From: Exilibacterium sp.
GTDB lineage: Bacteria > Pseudomonadota > Gammaproteobacteria > Pseudomonadales > Cellvibrionaceae
Direction of reading: 5' to 3'
NCBI GenBank assembly: GCA_028280195.1
Contig: JANQMH010000131.1
Span: forward strand, 1-64,000
Length of the DNA stretch: 64,000 nucleotides
The translations under genes were made by a program, and so were the position numbers. Each line of letters begins with the position of its first letter. Position 1 is the stretch's first letter. Positions 41,423 to 50,358 of the stretch are shown here, piece by piece. The notes under the pieces were generated by a model. The model was not told the origin of the DNA and did not search any database. It saw nothing but the letters and a program-made list of their open reading frames with translations.

Positions 41423-41665
41423 ACTTGAGGCAAACTCCTCTATTCACCAAAAAAAAACTGCGATATGCTAGCCGCCCCACTGGTCGGCAAGTCAGCACGC
41501 GCGCAAATCGTAATTGGCGCATTATTCACGTATTGTAAGACGACCTTCCGGGCGCGGCCAACCCTTGGGAAAGAGCCGAACCAAAAAATTTTTGTCACAG
41601 CCGCTGCTTATATACGACTTCTCTATTTACAACATCCACATCCAATATATTGAGGGAGTGCCGCA

Positions 41666-42514
41666 ATGAGGACTTTCAACCGCAGATATTTTTGGCCAGC
41701 CACACTATTGGCGACAACACTGCTGGTAGTTATTCCTCTGCTTGCCAATGCCTCCAACGTCAGCGAAGTGAGAAAACTCGAAGGCTTTACCGCGGTCGAG
41801 CTGGCCAGTAGCTCTGATGTCAAGATCAATGAAGGCGACAACTTCGAGGTAAAGGTCACCGGGCCGGCCGAATTGCTGGCCCAGGCAAAAACCGCAGTGC
41901 GGGCAAAGACCCTGGCAATTTCCTTTCAGCGCAAGGGCTGGTTCGGCAACGACGACTCCGAGTATCTGCAATTTGAAATTACCATGCCGCGCATCGAGGG
42001 TATTTATTCGATCGGCGCCGGCGATATCGCCGTCGGCCCACTGCAAACCGGGGAGCTGTCAGTTGGCATCGAAGGGTCGGGCAATATTGATATGGACAGT
42101 GCCCGCGCCCAGTCACTGCAGTTGCTGGCAGCCGGCTCGGGCGATATCGATATGGACAGTGCCGAGGTGCAGGCGCTACGCCTGTCGGCCGTCGGCTCCG
42201 GCGATATCGGCATCAACAAAGCCCGCGCCAGTCTGCTGCAGCTGTCAACTGCCGGCTCGGGAGATATCGGCATTCGCCAGCTGCAGGCAACCGAGGCCAT
42301 GGCCACGCTCAGCGGCAGCGGCAATATCGAGGTCAGCGGTAAAGTCAAGCGGCAAACCATCAATATCACCGGCTCCGGCGATTTTCAGGGCAGAGAGCTG
42401 AACGCCGAAATCGCCGGCGGCTCGGTCAGCGGTTCGGGCAATATTGAAATGGGCAAAGTCAAGCAGCCGTCTTTCCAGCAAACCGGCAACGGCAAAATAT
42501 CGCTGGCAGACTGA
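41666..42514 (+). CDS. Secreted DUF2807 (GIN domain) beta-helix protein
   Basis: 282 residues with a signal peptide cleaved near LANAS|NVSE. The rest is a DUF2807 domain made of repeating GSGDI/GSGNI turns (about eight), predicted to form a right-handed beta-helix in the periplasm or outside the cell. The biochemical role of the family is unknown; some members are linked to adhesion or envelope stress. Single gene between convergent neighbours. Confidence 0.88.
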   Translation: MRTFNRRYFWPATLLATTLLVVIPLLANASNVSEVRKLEGFTAVELASSSDVKINEGDNFEVKVTGPAELLAQAKTAVRAKTLAISFQRKGWFGNDDSEYLQFEITMPRIEGIYSIGAGDIAVGPLQTGELSVGIEGSGNIDMDSARAQSLQLLAAGSGDIDMDSAEVQALRLSAVGSGDIGINKARASLLQLSTAGSGDIGIRQLQATEAMATLSGSGNIEVSGKVKRQTINITGSGDFQGRELNAEIAGGSVSGSGNIEMGKVKQPSFQQTGNGKISLAD

Positions 42515-42536
42515 GCCGCCGGCGACACCGCTCGAG

Positions 42537-43400
42537 TCAGCGGTTGAACACTACTGTTTTATTACCGTTGAGCAGCACCCGGTGCTGAGCGTGCCAGCGC
42601 ACAGCGCGGTTCAGTACCACCGCTTCAGTATCGCGGCCGATTTCCACCAGTTCCTCGGGAGTATCGGCGTGAGAGACGCGCTCCACCGCCTGTTCGATAA
42701 TCGGTCCCTCGTCCAGCTCCGCCGTCACATAGTGTGCTGTGGCACCAATCAGCTTCACGCCGCGATCAAAGGCCTGGTGGTAAGGCCTGGCACCTTTAAA
42801 ACCGGGCAGGAAGGAGTGGTGAATATTGATAGCACGCCCGGCCAGCTGCCGGCACAGCTCATCGGAGAGAATCTGCATATAGCGGGCCAGCACCAGAAAA
42901 TCGCTGCCGCTGCTCTGCAACAGCTGCAATATTTTTTCCTGCTGTTCGGCCTTGGTCTCGGCCGTAACCGGCAGGTAGTGAAACGGCACATCGTACCACT
43001 GCGTCAGCGGGCGCATATCCTCGTGATTGGAAAAAACGCCCACCAGGTCCACCGGCAGCATACCGCGCTTCCAGCTGTTGAGCAGATTGTTGAGACAGTG
43101 TCCCCACTGTGATACGGCTACCAGCATCCGCGGCTTGTAGTGGCGGTCGTGCAGGTCCCACTGCATATCGTAGCGCTCGGCCACCGGCGCGAAAGCCGCC
43201 TTGATATCGGCAAGTTGCTTCGGGCCTTCCACGGATTCCAGCACCGTGCGCATAAAGAAGCGGCCGGTGGAGACATCTTCATACTGGGAGGACTCGCGAA
43301 TATTGAAACCCTGCAGGGCAAACAGCCCGGCCACTGCAGCGACGATGCCCGGCTGATCCCCACAGCTGAATTTGAGTACTAAATCACTGACGCCCGCCAT
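42537..43400 (-). CDS. purU: Formyltetrahydrofolate deformylase
   Basis: 287 residues from the ATG at 43400. N-terminal ACT domain (LKFSCGDQPGIVAAVAGLF) and a formyltransferase domain with the catalytic N-H-D set: INIHHSFLPGFKGARPYHQA and GATAHYVTAELDEGPIIEQ. It releases formate from 10-formyl-THF and balances the one-carbon pool. Confidence 0.96.
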   Translation of the reverse strand: MAGVSDLVLKFSCGDQPGIVAAVAGLFALQGFNIRESSQYEDVSTGRFFMRTVLESVEGPKQLADIKAAFAPVAERYDMQWDLHDRHYKPRMLVAVSQWGHCLNNLLNSWKRGMLPVDLVGVFSNHEDMRPLTQWYDVPFHYLPVTAETKAEQQEKILQLLQSSGSDFLVLARYMQILSDELCRQLAGRAINIHHSFLPGFKGARPYHQAFDRGVKLIGATAHYVTAELDEGPIIEQAVERVSHADTPEELVEIGRDTEAVVLNRAVRWHAQHRVLLNGNKTVVFNR

Positions 43401-43460
43401 CACCCGTCCAGCCAGTCCGCCGCAAAGCGGCCATTTTACACGAGTCTGTGCGGCGGACAA

Positions 43461-44420
43461 TCAGTTGGCGGCAACCATCGCCCGAAAGACATCGGCATAG
43501 CTGTTGGCAATCGGCGTGCGCTCCAGCGCACCTTTCTGCAGCAGCAAGCGGTGCAGCGCCGCCAGCCGGTAGGGCGGCACACCGGGCGCCCAGTGGTGCT
43601 CCAGATGATAATTGACGTGGTTGGGGGCAAAGGTGAGTCGCTCCAGCCAGTTGACATGGGTGGTGCGGGCGTGCAGGCGCGGATCCTTATCCAGCAGATC
43701 CGGCACATTGGCGTGCTCCGCAGCATTGCGTATACGGGCAAAAAACATAAACAGCGTAAAGTAGGCCAGTACCCACAGCCAGTACAGATAACCGTGGCCA
43801 AGGCTGTAAAGCAAGCCCCACAGCGCGACATTGGTCACCAGGGTGGGCCACAAATTGCGCAGCAGATTAACGGCGATCTGCAGTGGGCTGAGGCGCCGCT
43901 CAGCGCGGTGGTGCTGGTAGGACATATCGTACTCGAGCAAACCGGCGTGCATCAGCACAACCGCGTAAAAGGTCTTTATGCCCGAATAACCTACCAGGTC
44001 GCGCAGTGTCTTGCGCACCACACTGCCCTTGCTGACGGGGTAATTTTTGTAGTTGGGATAGTCCGGATCGGCGGTGGTGCCGGCGTCGCGGTGGTGTCTC
44101 ATATGGTAGCGGCGATAACCGTCCAGATCCGCCATCACCGGTGCCGCGCACAGCCATTTGCCCACCCATTGGTTGAGGCCGCGGCTGCGAAACAGGGCGT
44201 AATGGGAGCAGTCGTGCATCAGCACGGCGATACCGAGCTGGCGATTGGCAAGCAACACCACCGCGACGGCATAGGCCCACCACTGCGGCCACAATATCGG
44301 CAGCGCGAAAGCGGCGCCGATAAGGCCCCAGTTGCAGGCCAGCATCCAGAATCCTTCAATATCGGATTTGCGCAGCAAGGGTTCCAGTTCCTCGCGCGTC
44401 AGCAGATGTCGAAACTCCAC
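43461..44420 (-). CDS. Membrane fatty acid desaturase
   Basis: 319 residues from the GTG at 44420, which has a strong GGAGGAG site upstream. The three histidine boxes of di-iron desaturases are present: HDCSH, HMRHH and HVNYHLEHH, placed among four or more membrane segments. It introduces a double bond into an acyl chain or a related lipid using O2. Regiospecificity cannot be told. Confidence 0.92.
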   Translation of the reverse strand: MEFRHLLTREELEPLLRKSDIEGFWMLACNWGLIGAAFALPILWPQWWAYAVAVVLLANRQLGIAVLMHDCSHYALFRSRGLNQWVGKWLCAAPVMADLDGYRRYHMRHHRDAGTTADPDYPNYKNYPVSKGSVVRKTLRDLVGYSGIKTFYAVVLMHAGLLEYDMSYQHHRAERRLSPLQIAVNLLRNLWPTLVTNVALWGLLYSLGHGYLYWLWVLAYFTLFMFFARIRNAAEHANVPDLLDKDPRLHARTTHVNWLERLTFAPNHVNYHLEHHWAPGVPPYRLAALHRLLLQKGALERTPIANSYADVFRAMVAAN

Positions 44421-44519
44421 GGCGGCTCCTCCCGGTTTGCAGATCTGCCCACATGCTATTGCAGCCCGCACCGGCCAGCTAGCCCCTATCAGCCATTTGC
44501 TCTACAGTTTTGGCCAATC

Positions 44520-45593
44520 TCAGGGGTAACAGGAAGCATCGATCGGCCTTACCCAACCGAAGTCATCAGCGCCCCGGCCCTCCTGAATATCCAACAGCTG
44601 GGTGCGCAGCCGCTGCGCCACCGGCCCGGGGGCCGGTATCTCGTAGCACTCGCCCGAGGCCTCACCCAGCGCGCTGATGGCGCTGATAATCGTCGCCGTA
44701 CCGCAGGCAAAGGCTTCACTGCAACTGCCCGACTGCAGCGCCTGCAGCAGTTCGTCAATCGCCATCGGCCGCTGCCGCACAGCCATGTTGTTGACGCCGG
44801 CCAGCCGCAGCAGCGAATCGCGGGTAACACCGGGCAGAATAGAACCGCTCAACGCCGGTGTGTGCAGCTCGCCGTCAATCACGGCGAAGAAGTTCATGCC
44901 CGACAATTCTTCGATATGGCGGTGATCGGCGGGATGCAGCCACAGCGTCTGATCATAACCCTGCGCCCGGGTGGTGCGCAGTGACTGCAGTGAGGCGGCA
45001 TAGTTGCCACCGACTTTGACCGCGCCGGTTCCCCCCACCGCCGCGCGCGAGTCGTTGCGCTCGATAAAAACCCGCATATTGCCGCTGTGATAAACCTCCG
45101 AGGGACTGGCAATCACCAGGAAGCTATAGGTGTTGGCGGCGGCGACCGACAAATCCGCCTGGGTACCAATGACAAAAGGCCGCAGGTACAGCGACTGACC
45201 GGAGTTGCCCGGAATGAAGTCCTGGCAGTAGGCGGAGACGGTCTGCACGGCCTGCATGAAAATATCGCGCGGAATTTCCGGCATACACAGCCGCTGCGCC
45301 GATATATTCATCCGCTCCCAGTTCATTTCCGGGCGAAACAATGTCACGTCTCCACCGCCGACACGGTAGGCCTTCAGACCCTCGAAGATTTCCTGTGCAT
45401 AGTGTAAAACCTTGGCCGCCGGGTCGATTTGCAGTGCCCCGTAGGGCAGCAGCTGACCGTCCCACCAGCGCCCGTCCTGATAATCACAGCGGTACATCAC
45501 CGGTGCCATGACTACACCAAATCCCAGATGCTCCGGCATTTCAAAACCGGCAATGGCACTTTCAATGGCTGGGTCTATGCGAATACTGCTCAT
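44520..45593 (-). CDS. ilvE: Branched-chain amino acid aminotransferase
   Basis: 357 residues, fold-type IV PLP enzyme of the longer BCAT type. PLP lysine is in GAVKVGGNYAASL; EIFEGLKAYR and the AFACGTATII loop are typical. It catalyses the last step of leucine, isoleucine and valine synthesis and the first of their breakdown. Single gene, 99 bp upstream of the desaturase gene. Confidence 0.95.
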   Translation of the reverse strand: MSSIRIDPAIESAIAGFEMPEHLGFGVVMAPVMYRCDYQDGRWWDGQLLPYGALQIDPAAKVLHYAQEIFEGLKAYRVGGGDVTLFRPEMNWERMNISAQRLCMPEIPRDIFMQAVQTVSAYCQDFIPGNSGQSLYLRPFVIGTQADLSVAAANTYSFLVIASPSEVYHSGNMRVFIERNDSRAAVGGTGAVKVGGNYAASLQSLRTTRAQGYDQTLWLHPADHRHIEELSGMNFFAVIDGELHTPALSGSILPGVTRDSLLRLAGVNNMAVRQRPMAIDELLQALQSGSCSEAFACGTATIISAISALGEASGECYEIPAPGPVAQRLRTQLLDIQEGRGADDFGWVRPIDASCYP

Positions 45594-46364
45594 CCACTCC
45601 TCCGGGTCTAGGCACCCTTATTTCAGAAAATCTGTCAGAAAATCGATATCGGTACACACCGATATCCGTAAAATATATCCTGTCCAAGCTATATTTATTT
45701 GCGATATATAAACCTGTTTTTATTTTTTTTCCATCTAATTCTTTTCGGCCATTTCATCAAACTGGCCTGCAGGCACACCGATTATGGATAAAACATACGC
45801 TAAGCCTGCTTTCCGTTCACGAAGCGGGTGGCAAAAGCTCAAAACTGTGAATAATACCCGTGATTGGGCGGATAAAAAATAAGCTGACTTGGCTATACTG
45901 GAGATTACCGCCGTCCGGACGACCCTGCCGGCGAACGCCGGGCCATATCGCCGGACAGAGAACTGCAAATCCAACGCCTGCGATGCTCGGCGGACAGTCA
46001 TGTTTGGCATGTATATTGATTGCTTTTTAAAGTACATATTTAAAACAGTGTAAATACAGTTGGGATGTATCGGAATTGTGACTCCTCAGGCGCAGTTCGT
46101 CGGCGGTTACTGTTGAGTTAATTACCCGCTTATCAGTCTTATTATTGAGGCAGGGCACTGCGGCGGTGCAACCACAGCCCGCCGCCCCATCCCAACTTGG
46201 GTGATTATTCATTATCGCCAGACCGGCTTACAGGCCGCGCGCAGGGCAGCGGGATTTGAGGGCGCGCGGTTATCGGGGAAGCAAGGAACCCAGCGTGCGA
46301 ATCGGGCTCTAACTTCAATTGTTGGGTCTTGTTTATCAATCACTGAATAAAACGCGGTTCAACT
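45594..46364. other. Non-coding stretch before the envelope cluster
   Basis: 771 bp between divergent genes. It is AT-rich near the ilvE start. A perfect CCGGCG-AA-CGCCGG hairpin lies at 45928-45941, bracketed by GTCCGG/CCGGAC. It should contain the promoter of the 46-60 kb cluster; no site is clear enough to name. Confidence 0.6.
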
Positions 46365-47747
46365 GTGTATAGTCTAAATTGTTGTCGTTACTTTAGCCGT
46401 GGCATCTGCAGCCACAGTCACTTGGGTCGTGAAAGTTACAGTGCTGGTCTCTATCGGGCAAGGTGTTATACCGCCGTATGGCTGCTGGCGGGCCTGCCTT
46501 TCATGCTCGGGGCGCAGGCCCAGGAATCCGAAGTCGAGGCGACCGACTACCTGGTCACTCCGGGAGACCAGGGCCAGGGGAGCAATATATCCCGCATTGT
46601 TTCCCCTCAGGCCGATACTGAAGAGAACCTCTCAACCGACCACTACCGGCAGGAAATCGACCGGGTTGAAGCCGAACAGGGCGCCTACGGCAGCCAGCTG
46701 TCAGAGCACCTGGTCGGCCTCGGCCTCAATTACCAGACCCAGGGCGAACACGATGAGGCCATCGAGGCCTTCAAAAGGGCCATGCATGTGAGCCGGGTCA
46801 ACGAGGGCCTCTACAGCCTCAGCCAGGTGCCGATCCTGGAGCGTCTGATCGAAAGCCACGTTGCCCGCGGCCAGTGGAGCGAGGCCAACGACCGCCACCA
46901 CTACCTCTACTGGCTGCACCGGCGTAATTTTGGCACCGAGGACCCGCGCATGCTGCCGGTGATCGACAAATTGAGCGCCTGGCACCTGAATGCCTATGCC
47001 CTGGACATGGGAGCCGGATTGTTCAACCACCTTATCAGTGCCCACAAGCTGTTCAACCTGGCGGTAGACATTATCGATACCAATTACGGTGAAAATGACC
47101 TGCGGCTGATAGACGCCCTGCGTGGCATCACCGTCTCCAACTACTATCTGGCCACCTACAAGGGCGACAACCAGCCGAGCTTTCAACTGCGCACCGGCGG
47201 TGAGCCCACCAGTGCCGAGCAGAAAGCGCGCCTGGATCAGTACATTACCAATAGTTACAACAGCGGCAAACGCGCCATCAGCCGCATGGTCAATGTCTAC
47301 GCCAACAACCCGGAATCACCACCCTGGGCAGAGGCCAAGGCGAGAGTGGAACTGGGTGACTGGTATCTGCTGTTCAATAAATGGCAGTCAGCTCTGGCGA
47401 TTTACCAGGAATCACACAATGCGCTGATTGAAAACCGTATCGAGCAGGGGCAGATAGACCTGCTGTTCGGCCAACCGGTGGCTCTGCCTGATCTGCCCCT
47501 GGTCGATTCTTCGGTGGTAGAGGAAGATGAGGAGAACCAACCCTATGTGTTGGTGTCATTTGATGTGACCCCCTATGGAAGAGCGCGAAATGTGTCCATA
47601 ATAGAGTCGAAACCGGAGGACAATGTGCGCATCCGCTCGCGGGTGCGCAAGGCACTGAAAGTGGCAAAATTCAGGCCAAGGTTCGAAAACGGGGCGCCGG
47701 CGCTGACCCGCGGTGTGACCCACAGATATTTGTTTGCCGACGACTGA
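46365..47747 (+). CDS. Periplasmic TPR protein with TonB-like C-terminus
   Basis: 460 residues from the GTG at 46365; the true start may be later because the signal sequence (AVWLLAGLPFMLGAQAQ) begins near residue 37. TPR-like helices follow (LVGLGLNYQTQGEHDEAIEAF), and the last 80 residues (VLVSFDVTPYGRARNVSIIE then KVAKFRPRFENG) resemble the C-terminal domain of energy-transducer TonB proteins. No membrane anchor remains after cleavage, so it is probably a soluble periplasmic adaptor. First gene of the cluster. Confidence 0.72.
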   Translation: MYSLNCCRYFSRGICSHSHLGRESYSAGLYRARCYTAVWLLAGLPFMLGAQAQESEVEATDYLVTPGDQGQGSNISRIVSPQADTEENLSTDHYRQEIDRVEAEQGAYGSQLSEHLVGLGLNYQTQGEHDEAIEAFKRAMHVSRVNEGLYSLSQVPILERLIESHVARGQWSEANDRHHYLYWLHRRNFGTEDPRMLPVIDKLSAWHLNAYALDMGAGLFNHLISAHKLFNLAVDIIDTNYGENDLRLIDALRGITVSNYYLATYKGDNQPSFQLRTGGEPTSAEQKARLDQYITNSYNSGKRAISRMVNVYANNPESPPWAEAKARVELGDWYLLFNKWQSALAIYQESHNALIENRIEQGQIDLLFGQPVALPDLPLVDSSVVEEDEENQPYVLVSFDVTPYGRARNVSIIESKPEDNVRIRSRVRKALKVAKFRPRFENGAPALTRGVTHRYLFADD

Positions 47748-47840
47748 GCGACCTCCTGGCGGCAGGGATTTTTGCGGGAGGCTTGCGAGCGGTCATCAGA
47801 CCATTAGACCTGTGAAACCCCGTTAAGGAAGGTTGAACAA

Positions 47841-48983
47841 ATGAAAACGCTAAAAGTTATCCCACTGGCCGCAGCGCTGGCGCTGTCCGTGAGCGTTTTG
47901 CAGGGCTGCAAAACACAGCAGACCCAGCAGCAGAGCATGCCGCAGCCGTCGTCGCCGTCGAGTTCGAGTTCATCTTCCAGCAGTTCGTCTTCGAGTTCTT
48001 CATCCTCGAGCAGTTCATCCTCACCGGCAAGCGGCAGCCCCAGTGCCGGCCGCGAATCCAGTTCCACGGGTTCGAGCCAGAGTTCCAGCAGCAGTTCGGG
48101 TATGCCCTCGAGCGGTATGCCATCCAGTGGTATGCCGTCAAGCGGTATGCCGGGCGCAGGCCTGCCCTCGTCGGGCATGCCGGGCCTGCCCGGTTCATCG
48201 CGCGGCAGCGCCGGTGACGACAGCGCCGGCGACAGTCGCTCGGGTGACCAAAACCGCGGCCGCGGCGCGGATGGCGGCGCCACCGCCGAGAGCGGCGAAC
48301 CGGGCGGCGGCGAACAGGTACCCTATGGCGATTCGGATCAGTCCTCAACCGACCCCGGCAGCGGCGATCGGGGCCGCGACAGCGACGAAGTGGATTTCTC
48401 CGAAGAGGAAAGCGGCGGCGGCGCGTCCGGTACCGACAATCCCGCCGGCACTAACAGTCAGTCCCGAAGCGACCAGCCGCCCAGCGCCGAATCAGGCTTT
48501 CCGCCCGCAGAAACAACCATGACTGCCGCAGAGCGGGCCGCGGTGCTCGAGGGTGAACTGGATGAATCCATCGCCAGCTACGACGGTATGATACTGCGCG
48601 AGCGCGGCTATATTCTCAACCGCGGCAACCGCGAGGGCAGCGAAGAGGAACTGGAGAGCGCCGGTGCCGGCGGCGTGCCCTATGACGATGGCACCGGCGA
48701 GGGCGAACCGCCTTTTGCTGAGGGTATGCCGGGCAGCGGTGCGCCGCCGCAAAATGATTCCGATTCCTCCGGCGGCGGCTACGGCCCGAACTCGGCACCC
48801 AAGCGCGCCGGTGATTATCAGCACCGGGGACAGGCGGCGCCACCGCCGGCGGATATCCCCGACGGCAGTGACGACGATGTGGTGGCCAGGCAGATCCGCG
48901 AAGCCGCCATGCGTGAAACCGACCCCGAGCTGCGCGAAAAGCTCTGGGATGAATATCGCAAATATAAAAATCAAACCAAATAG
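47841..48983 (+). CDS. Polyserine lipoprotein with SSGMP repeats
   Basis: 380 residues. Lipobox VLQGC gives a lipidated cysteine at 23. A serine run of about 22 (residues 40-61), coded by mixed serine codons, is followed by several SSGMP units and a long acidic, Gly/Ser-rich region. Only the last 60 residues (VVARQIREAAMRETDPELRE) look folded. Polyserine linkers are typical of Cellvibrio and Saccharophagus proteins. It may act as an extended tether in the outer envelope. The role is unknown. Confidence 0.82.
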   Translation: MKTLKVIPLAAALALSVSVLQGCKTQQTQQQSMPQPSSPSSSSSSSSSSSSSSSSSSSSSSPASGSPSAGRESSSTGSSQSSSSSSGMPSSGMPSSGMPSSGMPGAGLPSSGMPGLPGSSRGSAGDDSAGDSRSGDQNRGRGADGGATAESGEPGGGEQVPYGDSDQSSTDPGSGDRGRDSDEVDFSEEESGGGASGTDNPAGTNSQSRSDQPPSAESGFPPAETTMTAAERAAVLEGELDESIASYDGMILRERGYILNRGNREGSEEELESAGAGGVPYDDGTGEGEPPFAEGMPGSGAPPQNDSDSSGGGYGPNSAPKRAGDYQHRGQAAPPPADIPDGSDDDVVARQIREAAMRETDPELREKLWDEYRKYKNQTK

Positions 48984-48994
48984 GATTGATTCTT

Positions 48995-50206
48995 ATGAAA
49001 TTAGTCAATTTCGGCTGCTTGCCGCTGCTGCTGGCGGTCCTCGGCCTCGCCGGCTGCTCCAGCCATGTGGTGAAGACCACGGCGCATGAACCGATAGTGA
49101 AGGAAACCCGGGAGATAGCCGAAGACCAGCTGCTCGATGTGGGTATCAAGATCTTCGACGCCGGCCTCGACGATGCCGCCGACAATGAAGACGCGGTGAT
49201 ATTCCCGGAGATTCGCAAAGCCGAGGCGCGCTACATTGCCGTACACCTGACCGAAACCCTGCAGACCAGTGCTGCCTGGGGTGCGGTGCGGGTCATACCC
49301 AATGAGCAGAGCGCCGTGGATGTCACGGTAGACGGGCAGATTCTGCAGTCCGATGGCGAAGTGCTGGCGGTGATGGTCAACGTGCGCGATGCCACCGGGC
49401 GCCGCTGGTTTGAAAAGGAATACCGCGAGCTGGCCAGCCGCTATGCCTACGACCCCAAGCGCGGCGAGCGCATCGAGCCCTTTCAGGGGCTTTATAACAG
49501 AATTGCCAATGACATCCTCGCCCACAGCCGCACCCTGAAACCTGCCGATATCAGAAATGTGCGGCTGGTCTCGGAGCTGAAGTTCGCCCAGAGTTTCTCC
49601 CCGGACGCCTTCGGCGGCCACCTCAGTGAGGACAAAAAAGGTCGCCTGCAGATCAAACGCCTGCCCTCTGAAAACGACCCCATGCTGAGCCGCATCCGCG
49701 ATATTCGCGAGCGCGAGTACCTGTTTGTGGACACCCTACAGGACTACTACGGCACCTTCGTCAAAGAGATGGAGGACCCCTACCAGGAGTGGCGCCGCCT
49801 CAGCTATAAAGAAGTCATGGCAGTACGCGAGCTGCGCAAAGAAGCCCGCAACCAGACCATCGCCGGTGTCGCCGCCATTCTCGGCGGTATTGCGGCGGCC
49901 GGCAGCGACAGCCGGGCGGCCCGCTCGGCCGGCACCATCGCAGTCGCCGGCGGCGGCTACCTGATCAAGGGCGGCTTCGACAAGCGCGCCGAAGCGCAGA
50001 TCCACGTCGAGGCCCTGCAGGAACTCGGCGACTCGCTGGAGGCCGATATCGAGCCCCAGGTGATCGAACTGGAAGACCGCACCATCACCCTCTCCGGCAG
50101 TGTCGAAAACCAGTACAATCAATGGCGCGAGCTGCTGCGAGACATCTATCGCCTGGATACCGGTGGCATCGATCCCGTCGCCGGGGAACCAGATCAGAAA
50201 AAATAA
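48995..50206 (+). CDS. Lipoprotein with C-terminal glycine-zipper segment
   Basis: 403 residues from the ATG at 48995. Lipobox LAGC. The middle region (ARYIAVHLTETLQTSAAWG, VDVTVDGQILQSDGEVLAV) suggests a domain that presents a beta-sheet like those of TolB or CsgG N-termini, but I cannot assign a family. A glycine/alanine-rich segment at about 285-330 (AAILGGIAAAGSDSRAARSA) could insert in or lie on a membrane. It starts 11 bp after the polyserine lipoprotein gene. Confidence 0.75.
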   Translation: MKLVNFGCLPLLLAVLGLAGCSSHVVKTTAHEPIVKETREIAEDQLLDVGIKIFDAGLDDAADNEDAVIFPEIRKAEARYIAVHLTETLQTSAAWGAVRVIPNEQSAVDVTVDGQILQSDGEVLAVMVNVRDATGRRWFEKEYRELASRYAYDPKRGERIEPFQGLYNRIANDILAHSRTLKPADIRNVRLVSELKFAQSFSPDAFGGHLSEDKKGRLQIKRLPSENDPMLSRIRDIREREYLFVDTLQDYYGTFVKEMEDPYQEWRRLSYKEVMAVRELRKEARNQTIAGVAAILGGIAAAGSDSRAARSAGTIAVAGGGYLIKGGFDKRAEAQIHVEALQELGDSLEADIEPQVIELEDRTITLSGSVENQYNQWRELLRDIYRLDTGGIDPVAGEPDQKK

Positions 50207-50358
50207 ATCAGTTGCTATGTAAGGACCCGGCCGCGCTTGCGCGCGGCGCGGCTTGCTGTTGACTTCGGCAACCAGGCTGGCAAGCTGCATGCACCGAGAT
50301 GACTGTTTAGACGACTATAACTGTTTGTATCACCGTGACAGTGGATAAACGCGAGACC

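Noticed and set aside
47953-48180. CRISPR-like periodicity in the polyserine/SSGMP region
   Set aside because: The repeat is at the protein level in a clear reading frame; unit length is 15 bp with no spacers.
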